From assembly GCF_026151205.1 (NCBI RefSeq), contig NC_087078.1:8324675-8388674 (forward strand): a stretch of 64,000 bases of DNA. The letters run 5' to 3'. Below the pieces are notes generated by a model. The model was given only the letters and a program-made list of their open reading frames with translations, was not told where the DNA came from and ran no database searches. Position numbers and translations under genes: made by a program. Source of the DNA: Bolinopsis microptera. Its lineage: Eukaryota; Ctenophora; Tentaculata; Lobata; Bolinopsidae. Below, one piece after another: positions 24,601 to 34,807 of the stretch. The first letter of the stretch is position 1. Each line of letters begins with the position of its first letter.

Positions 24601-26311
24601 AGGCAGGCCTCCCCTTTGCAACATGAAGAGCTCGGAATCGGGAGCTCTCGATACGGGAGGTACGTATCGAAAATGACTCGGACCGAAAATTTTCTAAGTC
24701 AACATTTTTCAAAGTTTTTCTGAAAACCACTTTTCTCCATGTTTCATGATACCCTGTTCATTATTGGCCGAAAATATCTTTTTTTAAATAATTTTTCTCG
24801 AAATTCTAAATTTTTCAGGTTTTCAATGGCATAAAATGGCATAAAATGGAGACTATTTCTATGGAGAAAATGGAAAAACCTATGAGTAATTCTCCATTTT
24901 CTCCATTTATGCCATTGGCCCCCCCCCCCCCCCCCCCCCCCCCCCCATGAACCAATACACAATAACCTATTAAACAATGATATATTTATAACTTCGCAGG
25001 ATAACAATCGTGCTTGTTTTGGGTATATTGATAGTTGCAGCTCTCATTTCTACCATACCTCTAGTGGACTCTCTCAAGGATAGCTTTGTGGACAGGTTTG
25101 ACTTAGAGCAACAATATTTTGATAACACCAATGGCCAATATATATGATTAACATATGAATTCGTCGACAGGCGACAGTACCCAGCTGGAACGTCGGATGT
25201 ACAACTGTTGTTGAATTACTAAACCTTCCCAGCTTTCCTTACAACCATTTACTCGTGGGTTATAGAAACATTACTTGGTGTTAAAATTCAAAGCTATTAG
25301 TATTAACGACCTCCTCACTGCAGGTACTACTTCCCAAAACGTGGGAACGTATTTGAGCGAGGAGAGAAACGTCACATCTACCACACCCTGAATACCTACA
25401 ACGATGTAGGACAATTCAACGATTCCGGTATTAAACAACTAACAGAAGACAGCTCATGGGACGCTCTACTGAACGGCACTGACGTCCTCTTCAACGGAAG
25501 CGTCATCATCACAGGGAAGAAGCCCTACTCCTTCTACTCCGCATACGGGGTCTGCCTCTTCAACTATCTCAACTCAACGGGCAACAATAGCTTCCCCTAC
25601 GTCATCAGTATCATCGCCCTCAATCTCGTCTGTTTCCTGACAATTATAGCTTCGTACCTGTGGATCTGGAAGGTCGGGACTACATCAAAGAGCACGGAGA
25701 GACAACTACAAAAGAAGCTCAGTATTGCGGTGTTTCTCAATATACTGTGTAGATTGCCGCTGTTCATGATTTGTCTTGCTCATAGCATTGAACAGTTTGA
25801 TGTGAGTGTCAGTGAGAAATGCACGGGAACGTGTTTGTATTACAGATATATGAGTGTCTTCGTCATCCCAATCAATAGTGTCATAAACCCTTTCATTAAC
25901 TCAGAGGTAAGAAATTCTATTTGTAAATCCAGAATTAATGAGTTAGTGTAGTTTAATTTGTTTTATGTTGAATGTCTCGGACATGTATACGAGGAACAGC
26001 AATCTACTTTAGGCAGAGATTTAAGCAAAAACATGATTTTATATTTGTTTAACACAGACATCAGCTCTGATAGCTCAACCTAACAACACCTCAACCCCTC
26101 AAACCCCCCACAGGCTGGTATACTGGACCTGCTACGTGCCAAGTGTCTAGCAAAACGTCAGAACATGATAACCACAAACAAGACAATAACGAACTCAGTA
26201 ACAGTGGGAACCTCTCTTACAACCGTCTCCACGGCTGGCAACAGGAACCCAACTTACCAGCTCTCTAAAGTTAATCCCCCGAGCACGTTGGAGGAGGAGA
26301 CCACCAACTAA
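6690..26311 (+). CDS. LDLa-rich seven-transmembrane receptor (rhodopsin/LGR-like GPCR), 27 exons
   Basis: Spliced by eye; every junction keeps frame and the total is 4,104 nt (1,367 residues). Exons: 6690-6741, 7830-8009, 8211-8383, 8590-8695, 8922-9015, 9207-9293, 9669-9792, 10128-10311, 10434-10585, 10846-10909, 11367-11547, 11703-11939, 12183-12339, 12519-12631, 12825-12927, 13143-13256, 13910-14023, 14188-14360, 14741-14910, 15016-15180, 15360-15443, 15700-15858, 16217-16290, 16514-16680, 25000-25095, 25324-25906, 26114-26311. Exon 1 is a signal peptide. Exons 2-21 give a roughly 940-residue ectodomain with about eight LDLa or LDLa-like modules (e.g. KCDGTAQCDDSEDEKDC, LCDGKADCGDAKDE) and Cys-rich linkers. 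Exons 22-26 encode seven helices; TM2 (SVYLVMLASVD) resembles LGR/relaxin-type receptors. The DRY position reads SMFR, NPxxY reads NPFIN, and the TM4-TM5 loop is very long. No leucine-rich repeats are seen, unlike GRL101. Weak donors: exon 3 (GTTCCT) and exon 14 (GTGCTG). Ligand unknown. Confidence 0.9.
9826..9977. mobile_element. short MITE, GGGGTTGTTCACAT-type ends, in receptor intron 7
   Basis: The left end reads GGGGTTGTTCACATAT and the right end ATATGTGAACGCCCCC, an imperfect inverted repeat. It matches the ends of the larger element at 53043-53480 (GGGGTCGTTCACATAT). Just inside the left end is a perfect palindrome with 15-bp arms (TACGTAATACTAATA, about 9846-9876). No coding capacity; the target duplication is not clear. 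Confidence 0.6.
10691..10790 (+). repeat. perfect 10-bp tandem repeat in receptor intron 9
   Basis: Ten uninterrupted identical copies of ATCTGATAGT, with partial matches on each side. Each unit contains a GATA core and the period is close to one turn of DNA. Confidence 0.97.
14596..14710 (+). repeat. 15-bp minisatellite in receptor intron 18
   Basis: Nearly eight tandem units of TTGAACATATTTTGT, alternating with a G variant (TTGAACGTATTTTGT). The period is a multiple of three, so several antisense frames stay open across it; these are artefacts. It lies just upstream of exon 19 (14741). Confidence 0.95.
17270..17775. mobile_element. foldback made of the 243-bp satellite family
   Basis: The left arm starts at GTATCGAGGGGTAGGTG and the right arm ends CACCTTCCCCTCGATAC, an imperfect inverted repeat of roughly 40 bp. 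Inside is a minus-oriented unit related to the 1-729 satellite, then a plus-oriented partial unit. This suggests the satellite unit is the internal part of a foldback element. No protein. Confidence 0.6.
18295..19634 (-). mobile_element. ORF1-type retroelement, copy B
   Basis: A 1,340-bp insertion within one 119-bp satellite unit. The satellite pentamer AGTTG occurs on both sides (18290-18294 and 19635-19639), a 5-bp target duplication. On the minus strand it carries a frameshifted ORF1-like protein and no reverse transcriptase. The 3' edge has no poly(A) tail. The far (5') side has GGCGAGATAAG motifs as in copy A (1713-3105). Confidence 0.75.
18642..19490 (-). pseudogene. ORF1-like RNA-binding/coiled-coil protein of a retroelement
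   Basis: The frame starts at 19490 (MAAVDNTEIDS), passes through a coiled-coil stretch in a second frame (about 19300-19200, LSSIKDQLIENQ) and ends in a third frame at 18642 (181 residues from 19187). The last segment has KNTMIFGLPED and RPVKVTL patterns, the kind seen in the RRM-like part of LINE ORF1 proteins, then a basic helical tail. At least two frameshifts separate the three parts, so this copy cannot make the full protein. Its role would have been to coat element RNA. Family assignment rests on pattern only. Confidence 0.6.
20230..22070 (+). repeat. left array of a roughly 172-bp satellite (plus orientation)
   Basis: Tandem units of about 172 bp contain GTGCCAAACTTGAGATATGA and CAAATTGGCGGTTTCTAACG. 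Several units carry an extra insert with ACTGTACCATAATATGGATT, making longer composite units. Short open frames in it recur unit by unit and are not genes. The array is mirrored at 22955-24385. Confidence 0.92.
22087..22950. mobile_element. centre of the palindrome: transposase remnant flanked by GGACAGATGTCGCTGTC repeats
   Basis: Between the two opposed satellite arrays lies a single-copy segment. Its left edge has GGACAGATGTCGCTGTCGG and a nearby inverted copy (GGCGACATCTGTCC at 22139-22152). Its right edge has the same motif repeated four times in tandem (about 22852-22940). The only coding signal between them is the frame at 22320-22616. This looks like the core of the element whose long arms are the satellite arrays. 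Confidence 0.65.
22320..22616 (+). pseudogene. Mutator-like (MULE) transposase C-terminal fragment
   Basis: A 98-residue frame resembles the region after the catalytic domain of MULE-type transposases in animals: an aromatic-rich helix (PTIWKFLDCLKAEQALTD), a basic linker, then a tyrosine-rich segment and a final helix (PMDFLKAIGNLTML). The catalytic DDE part is not seen in the window, so this is a remnant. An 8-bp target duplication around the enclosing insertion agrees with a Mutator origin. Moderate confidence, from pattern only. Confidence 0.5.
22955..24385 (-). repeat. right array of the roughly 172-bp satellite (inverted)
   Basis: The same units as at 20230-22070 in reverse orientation, e.g. 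TCATATCTCAAGTTTGGCAC. Together the arrays form a long inverted repeat, with arms of about 1.4-1.8 kb around a spacer of about 0.9 kb. Confidence 0.92.
24550..24790 (+). repeat. dispersed copy of the 243-bp satellite family
   Basis: One unit of the 1-729 repeat in plus orientation, recognisable by GGACTCGAG, GATCTCGGAAGGCAGGCCTCC, and TTTCATGATACCCTGTTCATTA. It lies directly before the right end block of the 8.1-kb insertion. Confidence 0.85.
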
Positions 26312-27056
26312 AGTCACTCTTCATACACACGACCAACAATACAACTATTTTACCCAGTACCCATGTAATGAAATGAGAATAACCCAACTCAGTGGCTTGA
26401 TTGATCCCTTGTCCTAACCCAGAACTAACAAGAAACTACCCCTCCATTTTCTAATTATATGGACATGTCAACAATCAAGACCATCCTGGTCGTGATTCGT
26501 GAATCATCCCTTTATCTTGCCTATCGCTAATTCTAAAGATTCTCATAAACTATGTGCTGATTTTATAAACTGCATTACCGATGCATGTTATATCTACTGA
26601 TGATTTTATCTTTTCTGGCATACATAACATAGATTTCAAAGTACAGATAAAATTTCTTTCAAAGCTTATTTTTAATTTCTTTAATTCTTATCTCTCAAAT
26701 GCTAACAGGCCCCGGATACGATGCAATTTTATTGATTTGCGATCCGATTGACATTTAATTATGTATGATCATTTGATTTGAAGTTTCTGTAAAAGATGAA
26801 AATTCTTTATTGGTTAACTAACAGTAATATAATCGGTGTACAGCATTATATAATCAACAGTTTTATAAAGCGTTACATGATTACGTAAAATAATGTTAAA
26901 TTAAACTTAAAGCAGTGTCAAACTACAAAATGAAAGTCATCCATAATAAAACTTTGGCATAAAGATGTTTATAATTCGGCATTCATAACAACTATTAACT
27001 TAGAAAATTCAAAAACAGCAAATATTCCAGAATAAGTGCTCTAGTTCAGCCAGAAT
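26312..27056. other. 3' intergenic region between convergent genes
   Basis: No gene is supported. This should hold the 3' UTR of the LDLa receptor (plus) and of the RAD51AP1-like gene (minus). AATAAA on the minus strand near 26807 could serve the latter. Confidence 0.5.
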
Positions 27057-28467
27057 TCACTGCCTTTTGATATTCGCATGAAGGGATTTGAACTTGGCGT
27101 TTTTAGACAGTCCTATTTTCACCCCCAAAGGACTCTGGGCAGCACTAGGGGACTGGCTGCTACTCAGAAGAGCAGGAATATTCACAGTTTTAGCCCCACT
27201 TGAGTTTGTTGATGTTAATGTTTTTCTCTGCCTGTGGGATGGTTGAGGCGTCCTAGAACTAGAACTAGAACTAGAACTAGAAGTTAAATTGGCGGCCACT
27301 TTTGGTTTTTCAGGACGGTTCCCCAGGTTTTGAACTTGAAGATATACTGGTCACTGTAGGGGTATTAATAGCACTCGCAGTTATAGCAGGTGCAGATTGT
27401 TTATTCGCATTGACAGGAGTTTTGGGTGCTGACTTCGCGTTCTGTTTCACCCTAGGTTTCACTTTCTCCTTTGTCGGAGTAAACTCATCTTCTGAACTGA
27501 GTTTGAACTCTTCGTCAGAGGTCCTCTCCTCTTTCTCTTCCTCTGAGATCTGAGAAATTTTGAAATCTGACTCTGAAGAGGATGGTTCACTAGATTCTGG
27601 AGTAGCTATGCTAAACTCTTCGTCGCTATCAGATCCTAAAGGTTTTACGGCAGCTACTTTGGTTTTTCCCTCATTTCGCGACCCCTTTCGTGGGGATACC
27701 TTCTTTATAGCGTTAATGTTGGGGGTAGGTTGAGAAGCATCTGAACCACTCTGAGAACTAATAATAATAGCTTTGGACTGTCTCTTTATCACCGCACCAC
27801 CAGAGTTTGATTGTTTCGACTTCCTCTTGTTGGAATTTTCCTTGTTTGACCCTGTGGCCGTGCACGTCTTATCTCCCCCCGCCTTGTTTTCATTCAATGA
27901 CAACTGTTTCGCTCTCTCCACCTCCCTTTCCAGCGCTCTATCTCCCACGTTACTTCTAATATTCCGGGTCTGAAAATCAGAAGTCAGTTTATAAAGGTAG
28001 ATAATAAGCAATGCCAACGACAACTCGATGAAGAACGTTAAGGGTTGATCTGCAAGCATACAGCGTATTCTACATTCGGGAAATAGAAATTTAGCCTTAA
28101 ATTAAGGTCTGTGCGTCATAATTATTTGTCTGCCATTTCATTCTTGGCACAAAATCTACTGAAATTGTTATACTGTGTCAGTCAGACACAGTATACCAAT
28201 TTCAGTAGAATTTCATAATGATATAGCCGCACGTCTCTAAGTCAGTGCTATGACATAATTGAAATGCAAATGAGTCATTTGAATAATACTGACTAATTTA
28301 AGGGACCTGAATGGTAGATGAGTACAAACCCCTAAATAAATGTGCCCTCATTGTACCTTGTCCTGAGAAGACTTTGTTCGTTTAGCAGCTGGAAGCACGA
28401 AATCTTCATCATCCTCGCTGTCTGATATAACATAGCTCGGCTTCTTTAAATTCCTCCGCTTCGACAT
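27057..28467 (-). CDS. RAD51AP1: RAD51-associated protein 1-like (homologous recombination), two exons, one frameshift
   Basis: Exon 1 is 28357-28467 (37 residues, MSKRRNLKKPSYV then an acidic DSEDDEDF stretch). Exon 2 is 27057-27969. Family features in order: a basic N-terminus with Ser-Asp acidic motif; an ALEREVERAKQLSLNEN helix at the position of the YQRDLEVALALS segment; long Ser/Glu-rich disorder; a KPK motif; and a C-terminal KIGLSKNAKFKSLHAN resembling the RAD51-binding end. RAD51AP1 stimulates RAD51 strand invasion in DNA repair. About 341 residues in all, close to the vertebrate length. The frame breaks near 27321-27324: one extra C (G in the gene) in CCCC shifts it, and removing one base would restore KPK and the C-terminus. 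This is an assembly error or a recent mutation. Intron 1 contains a hairpin (28151-28213). Confidence 0.75.
28151..28213. other. 63-nt near-perfect hairpin in RAD51AP1 intron 1
   Basis: Arms of about 29 nt, including CTACTGAAATTG and its inverse CAATTTCAGTAG plus ACTGTGTC/GACACAGT, are separated by the loop AGTCA, with very few mismatches. The size and near-full pairing would suit a tiny foldback MITE or a small-RNA precursor. Confidence 0.8.
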
Positions 28468-28895
28468 CGGGTTAAACTGTGGCAAGGTTTACTTTCAAGG
28501 TAATGAAATTTATCTCGGTGCATCATAATTTAAATTGATAAACATTCACTGCTCGGATTGAGAATTAATTGAAAAATTAGCATAATTTTTATATAATTGT
28601 CTAGCTTCAGTATCAGTATGTTATTGAATGTTAAACAATGAAAATCAATGAAAATGTCTGAGAAATTCTTCTTCATATTTTTTAATGTTATTTTCTCAGG
28701 TCACTGATAATTTAGTAGTCAAACTTAACCAATTCATATAAACAAGTATTGAAATTTGAGATCTCTGATGCATAACCGATACATACATTATTATATGTAC
28801 AAAACAAATTTACAAAAACCAATCACGTAAAAAACTCACAAAAATTAAGAATGATAGAGCCAGAAGGGAACTTGAAGATGCGACCGTCTCACAAT
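28468..28895. other. non-coding stretch
   Basis: AT-rich DNA between the RAD51AP1-like start and the end of the next minus-strand gene. It should hold the RAD51AP1 promoter and the neighbour's 3' UTR. No other signal is seen. Confidence 0.5.
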
Positions 28896-29216
28896 TCACC
28901 TTTTGCGTTTGAACTTCAGCTTTTCCACCGTCTGCTCATAATGAGTCCGACTCCGGACACGACTAATCTTTTCTTTAGTCGAGCTATTATCAGTCTGATC
29001 CTGCTGTTTCCCATTTTCATCCTTCTTACCAACTTTCTTTTTCTCCTCCGCCATATCCTCGTACTTTATTTTCAGTCTAACAGCTAGTCTAGCAGCTATT
29101 CTCATAGGAGTCGAGTTTGACATCTTGTTTACAATGTTAGGATCGTTGACAAATCTCCCCAAAACGGGAGTGACGATCATCGTTAGAAATCTTAGTATGC
29201 CGCCTAATGGAGCCAT
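28896..29216 (-). CDS. small NCBP2AS2-like protein, paralog 1
   Basis: 106 residues if it starts at MAPLGGILRFL (29216); the frame is open 23 codons further upstream but that part is low in similarity. A hydrophobic N-terminus (ILRFLTMIVTPVLGRFV) precedes the conserved core DPNIVNKMSNSTPMRIAARL and a long Lys/Glu-rich tail ending KLKFKRKR. The core resembles the vertebrate NCBP2AS2 pattern (LVxxLSxSxPIRRAAQL), a small protein of poorly known function. A second copy lies at 30382-30767 on the same strand. The copy here has no intron where its paralog has one. A perfect heat-shock element lies about 500 bp upstream. Confidence 0.6.
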   Translation of the reverse strand: MAPLGGILRFLTMIVTPVLGRFVNDPNIVNKMSNSTPMRIAARLAVRLKIKYEDMAEEKKKVGKKDENGKQQDQTDNSSTKEKISRVRSRTHYEQTVEKLKFKRKR

Positions 29217-29719
29217 ATTTGACACAAATACTGAACAGAAACTTCGAGAATAATATTTGATTCCTTGTTGAGTGATAGATATCACAGAGATCTTTGTCTT
29301 ACAGATCTACTAGTTGATACAATTATCAATCTGTCGAGATATTACCACGAAGAAAGTGCTAGTCTTAATTAAAATCCGGATGTCATATTCCTGAGGGACA
29401 TTTCCTGAACAAAATTACTTTTTGAACTTGTGAAAACAATAAACTGATTCTTTACAACTAATTCCAAAATGAGGAGCATTCGTGAAACATGAATCACGAT
29501 CAATTTCAATATGACGGACAATTGAGGGACCGGATGTAATTATAGTCAAACAAAATTTCCAAAATAATAAAAATCCATCATTTACTGTAATAACTTAATA
29601 CAAATCTCCTTCATATTCAAAATAAATTAACATCATAAACGGATGTGACAATTAGCAGTGTTAGAGTCTACCTCTTATTCATTAACCCTGAGCAGTGAGC
29701 AACACATAAATGCCTGAGT
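29217..29719. other. upstream region of the small NCBP2AS2-like gene
   Basis: About 500 bp of AT-rich DNA without coding signal, between the small gene and the heat-shock element. Presumed promoter and 5' UTR. Confidence 0.4.
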
Positions 29720-29744
29720 AGAACATTCTAGAACATTCTAGACT
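29720..29744. promoter_or_regulatory. perfect heat-shock element (five inverted nGAAn units)
   Basis: AGAAC-ATTCT-AGAAC-ATTCT-AGACT: four perfect alternating nGAAn/nTTCn pentamers and a fifth imperfect one, the consensus for HSF trimer binding. It lies about 500 bp upstream of the minus-strand small gene (start 29216) and about 150 bp from the tRNA gene. Confidence 0.7.
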
Positions 29745-29884
29745 AATCTTAGGAGTACCCGTGTAAACTTCCAAAACCGGAAGTAACATTATCTGCTATA
29801 ATTAGTGGTCATCGAATTTTGCTAATTAGCATTTTGTTCCAATTGGTAATAAAATATGGAGCACAGGCAGAGCTATCCGAGCGC

Positions 29885-29890
29885 AAAAAG
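29885..29890 (-). terminator. RNA polymerase III T-run after tRNA-Arg
   Basis: On the minus strand a run of five T follows the tRNA 3' end by a few bases, the usual pol III stop. Confidence 0.75.
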
Positions 29891-29894
29891 TAAT

Positions 29895-29967
29895 CGACCC
29901 CGAAGGGACTCGAACCCCCAATCTTCTGATTCGAAGTCAGACGCCTTAGCCATTAGGCCACGAGGCC
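29895..29967 (-). tRNA. tRNA-Arg (anticodon TCG)
   Basis: A 73-nt cloverleaf on the minus strand. The acceptor stem GGCCTCG pairs with CGGGGTC (two G-U pairs), the D-arm is TGGCCTAATGG, the anticodon stem TCTGA/TCAGA holds loop CTTCGAA, and the T-arm is GGGGGTTCGAGTCCC with the B-box GGTTCGAGTCC. No intron. The anticodon TCG reads CGA codons. Confidence 0.97.
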
Positions 29968-30381
29968 GATACGCCAATCACATGTTATGAATAATCAAAT
30001 TATACACAACTCTTTTCAGTACTAAATGAGCTGTATACTTCCCACACTACCAATACCATATGGGGGATTGCTTTGTAACTATACAATGTACATTTAAATG
30101 GAAACATTTCAGAGCATAGCATGCTTATGAAACTCCACGTTGTCACGGGGATAGAATTCGTAATAATTCTCATTGTCTTTACTTGTAGAGGGTGTATTAG
30201 AGAACTAAACTGTTTTAGTGAGAGCGCCACTGTCTGAAACTGAATGGGAACTGAGGGTAACCACTTTTATTGAGGGTTTGCAGCCTTTAGGGTTGAAACA
30301 TCAGGGGTGTTGTTGTTTCACATCATCACAAGGCAGGCACGTAGCCAGTCACAAGGTGGCTAACAAGACCTTGACTGATCA
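29968..30381. other. non-coding stretch
   Basis: Between the tRNA gene and the end of the second small minus-strand gene. Nothing recognisable; presumably 3' UTR. Confidence 0.5.
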
Positions 30382-30767
30382 TCACCTCTTGCCAGATTTG
30401 AAATCCTTTCCAAACTCCTTGGCTAACTTCTGAAGTTCTGGTTGAGTTTCTATGGCATTCTCAGCTTTAACTTTCATCCTAGCAGCGCTTCTAGCAATCT
30501 GCCTCATAGCACCAGAGTTGGCTATTTTGTTAACTGTGTCCGGATTCTAAAATACAATTTAGATTTAGCCTGAAACTCTCACTGAATCGTGCTGTGTTTC
30601 GGAAACATGTTAAATATCTTTAAACTTTTAAACGAAAATAGTGAGATAAAGTCAGATCACAAAAATGTATTTTAAAATTCCTAAGGTACACTTACAGTAA
30701 GCATTCGCCCCGCAATGGTTGTTGCTATGGGGGTTAAAACTCGTATTATCACATTCCACGGCAGCAT
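30382..30767 (-). CDS. small NCBP2AS2-like protein, paralog 2 (two exons)
   Basis: Exon 1 is 30696-30767 and exon 2 is 30382-30546; joined in phase 0 they give 78 residues. The layout matches paralog 1: a hydrophobic start (MLPWNVIIRVLTPIATTIAG) followed by NPDTVNKIANSGAMRQIARS and a short charged tail. The intron falls between the hydrophobic segment and the core. The paralog at 28896-29216 lacks this intron. Tandem duplicates on one strand, separated by the tRNA. Family membership is a pattern match only. Confidence 0.65.
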
Positions 30768-30921
30768 TGCTAGAGATTGAGAGATTATAACTAAAAGCAA
30801 AGATTCGAGTACTATAATTGTAATGCACCGGAATCGTAATTGTAGGTATCAATTGTGTGAAGATGATGAATATTCGACCAAGTTGGCATTCGGTACAACT
30901 GCTGCTCAAAGTTGCTATCTA

Positions 30922-31493
30922 CCTTAGTTCCCAAAAATTTGTGTGCCATTATATTGAGCACAATTTATTTGAGCCCGAAAAATGTGGGCAGAAAATTTGA
31001 ACTCATTTGGGCACAAATTCTTCGAAAAATGAACGATTTTCCACTAAAATTTCAGTTAGATATTTGCCTAAGTTTATTATTATTCCTTATTATTCCAGTC
31101 ATTTTGCTTTCAATTTTAAGCATATAGGTGGTAGTCTGAGTTGTTTCACATTATGAAATTTACGATCTGCCCAGTAACTACTAAAAAATACAGTGATGAT
31201 GACACAGTACAAAATGATAGATATACAATAGTGATATTTAGTCTCTCAATCAGATAGTTTAGTCTACTTACACTCAGCATATCTTATCATACCCCTTTTA
31301 AATATTATTTCACTTTGATATGAAGAAAAAGCCATCTTTCTATAGATTTCAGGGCCACAGGCCAAATGCCAAAAGTTTGGTTAGCAAAAAATTTAGCAGA
31401 CGGAAAAGATTTATGCAATTAATTTGGTCTGCAAAAAATTTGGGCGAGAGGCCCGCTCAAATTTTTTGTCGCCCAAATTTTTGGGAATTAAGG
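30922..31493. mobile_element. 572-bp MITE with 20-bp inverted ends and TA duplication
   Basis: Left end CCTTAGTTCCCAAAAATTTG; right end, read inverted, CCTTAATTCCCAAAAATTTG (19 of 20). TA flanks both sides (30920-30921, 31494-31495), as in Tc1/mariner-type insertions. Internal variants of GGGC-AAATTTTT recur. No coding capacity. Confidence 0.6.
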
Positions 31494-31495
31494 TA

Positions 31496-32204
31496 TGTAC
31501 ATAATTACATTTTAAGGAATTAAGACTTACTCTAGTTTCATCCGAAAAAATAAAACAAAGTTAATTTGGTATACAATATTTTATTACAAGTGTAACCAAG
31601 CACTCAGGAGGTAAATTTAAGACGGATGCCGAAAACTTGCAAATCCTCCCATGGCAGTGAAACTTTAGTTCACTTTTAGACACAACTTGACGTTAAAAAC
31701 GCGATAATAATACCGTTTTTCAAATAGACCAGAGTGCATTTATATTTATACATTCAACTTAAAACTTACTTTAAATATTTTGTAACTTATATATAAACAT
31801 AAAAATTACCTTATATTACCCTGCAAATTGTGACTAATCATAAACAGAAACACACTCGGCCAATTTGTTGAGTTCACGTTCACAGATTCAACACATCTCC
31901 AACTTCCGCTAAAACTGCGGCCAACCTCTAATCTCCGATTATCCTCTTATCTCTCTAGGACCTGTGCTCATGAAACGAGTTAATAAACCAAAATCTCGGT
32001 CTTAAAGGGTCAAGGAGCCAGCCGCCGGGTTTTCAAGTACCCCCATTGTCTATAACTGCATAATATGCAAGGCCCTTGTTTTGGGGCTGCATCATAAATG
32101 CGAGGCTTTTGCGGCCTAGACTGCACCGCAAAATCTACAAGCTCTTTGCATACAATCAAATGCAAATTGCAAGTATTGTGAGAGGAAGGAGTGTTGGCAG
32201 AAAG
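31496..32204. other. non-coding stretch downstream of UBE2K
   Basis: AT-rich DNA; should include the UBE2K 3' UTR. No other gene is recognised. Confidence 0.5.

Positions 32205-34807
<2,603 letters not shown>

Larger units (their letters stand above)
16810..24953. mobile_element. 8.1-kb foldback insertion with G-run/C-run ends and 8-bp target duplication, in receptor intron 24
   Basis: The direct 8-bp repeat CATGAACC at 16810-16817 and 24946-24953 brackets 8,128 bp. The left end is nine G then CCAATGGCATAAA; the right end is its inverse followed by 27-28 C. At each end a roughly 110-bp block (TGGCATAAAATGG repeats, then an inverted TCCATTTTCTCCATTT arm) occurs in direct orientation, and each block can fold on itself. 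Inside lie a 505-bp foldback, a 119-bp satellite broken by an ORF1 element, two oppositely oriented arrays of a roughly 172-bp satellite, and a central segment with a Mutator-like transposase remnant. Mutator-like elements typically make 8-10 bp duplications and often begin with G. The whole block sits in an intron of an apparently intact gene. Confidence 0.75.

Noticed and set aside
27300..27345. Tiny intron to explain the RAD51AP1 frame change
   Set aside because: It would need an intron of about 50 nt with poor sites; other introns here are much longer.
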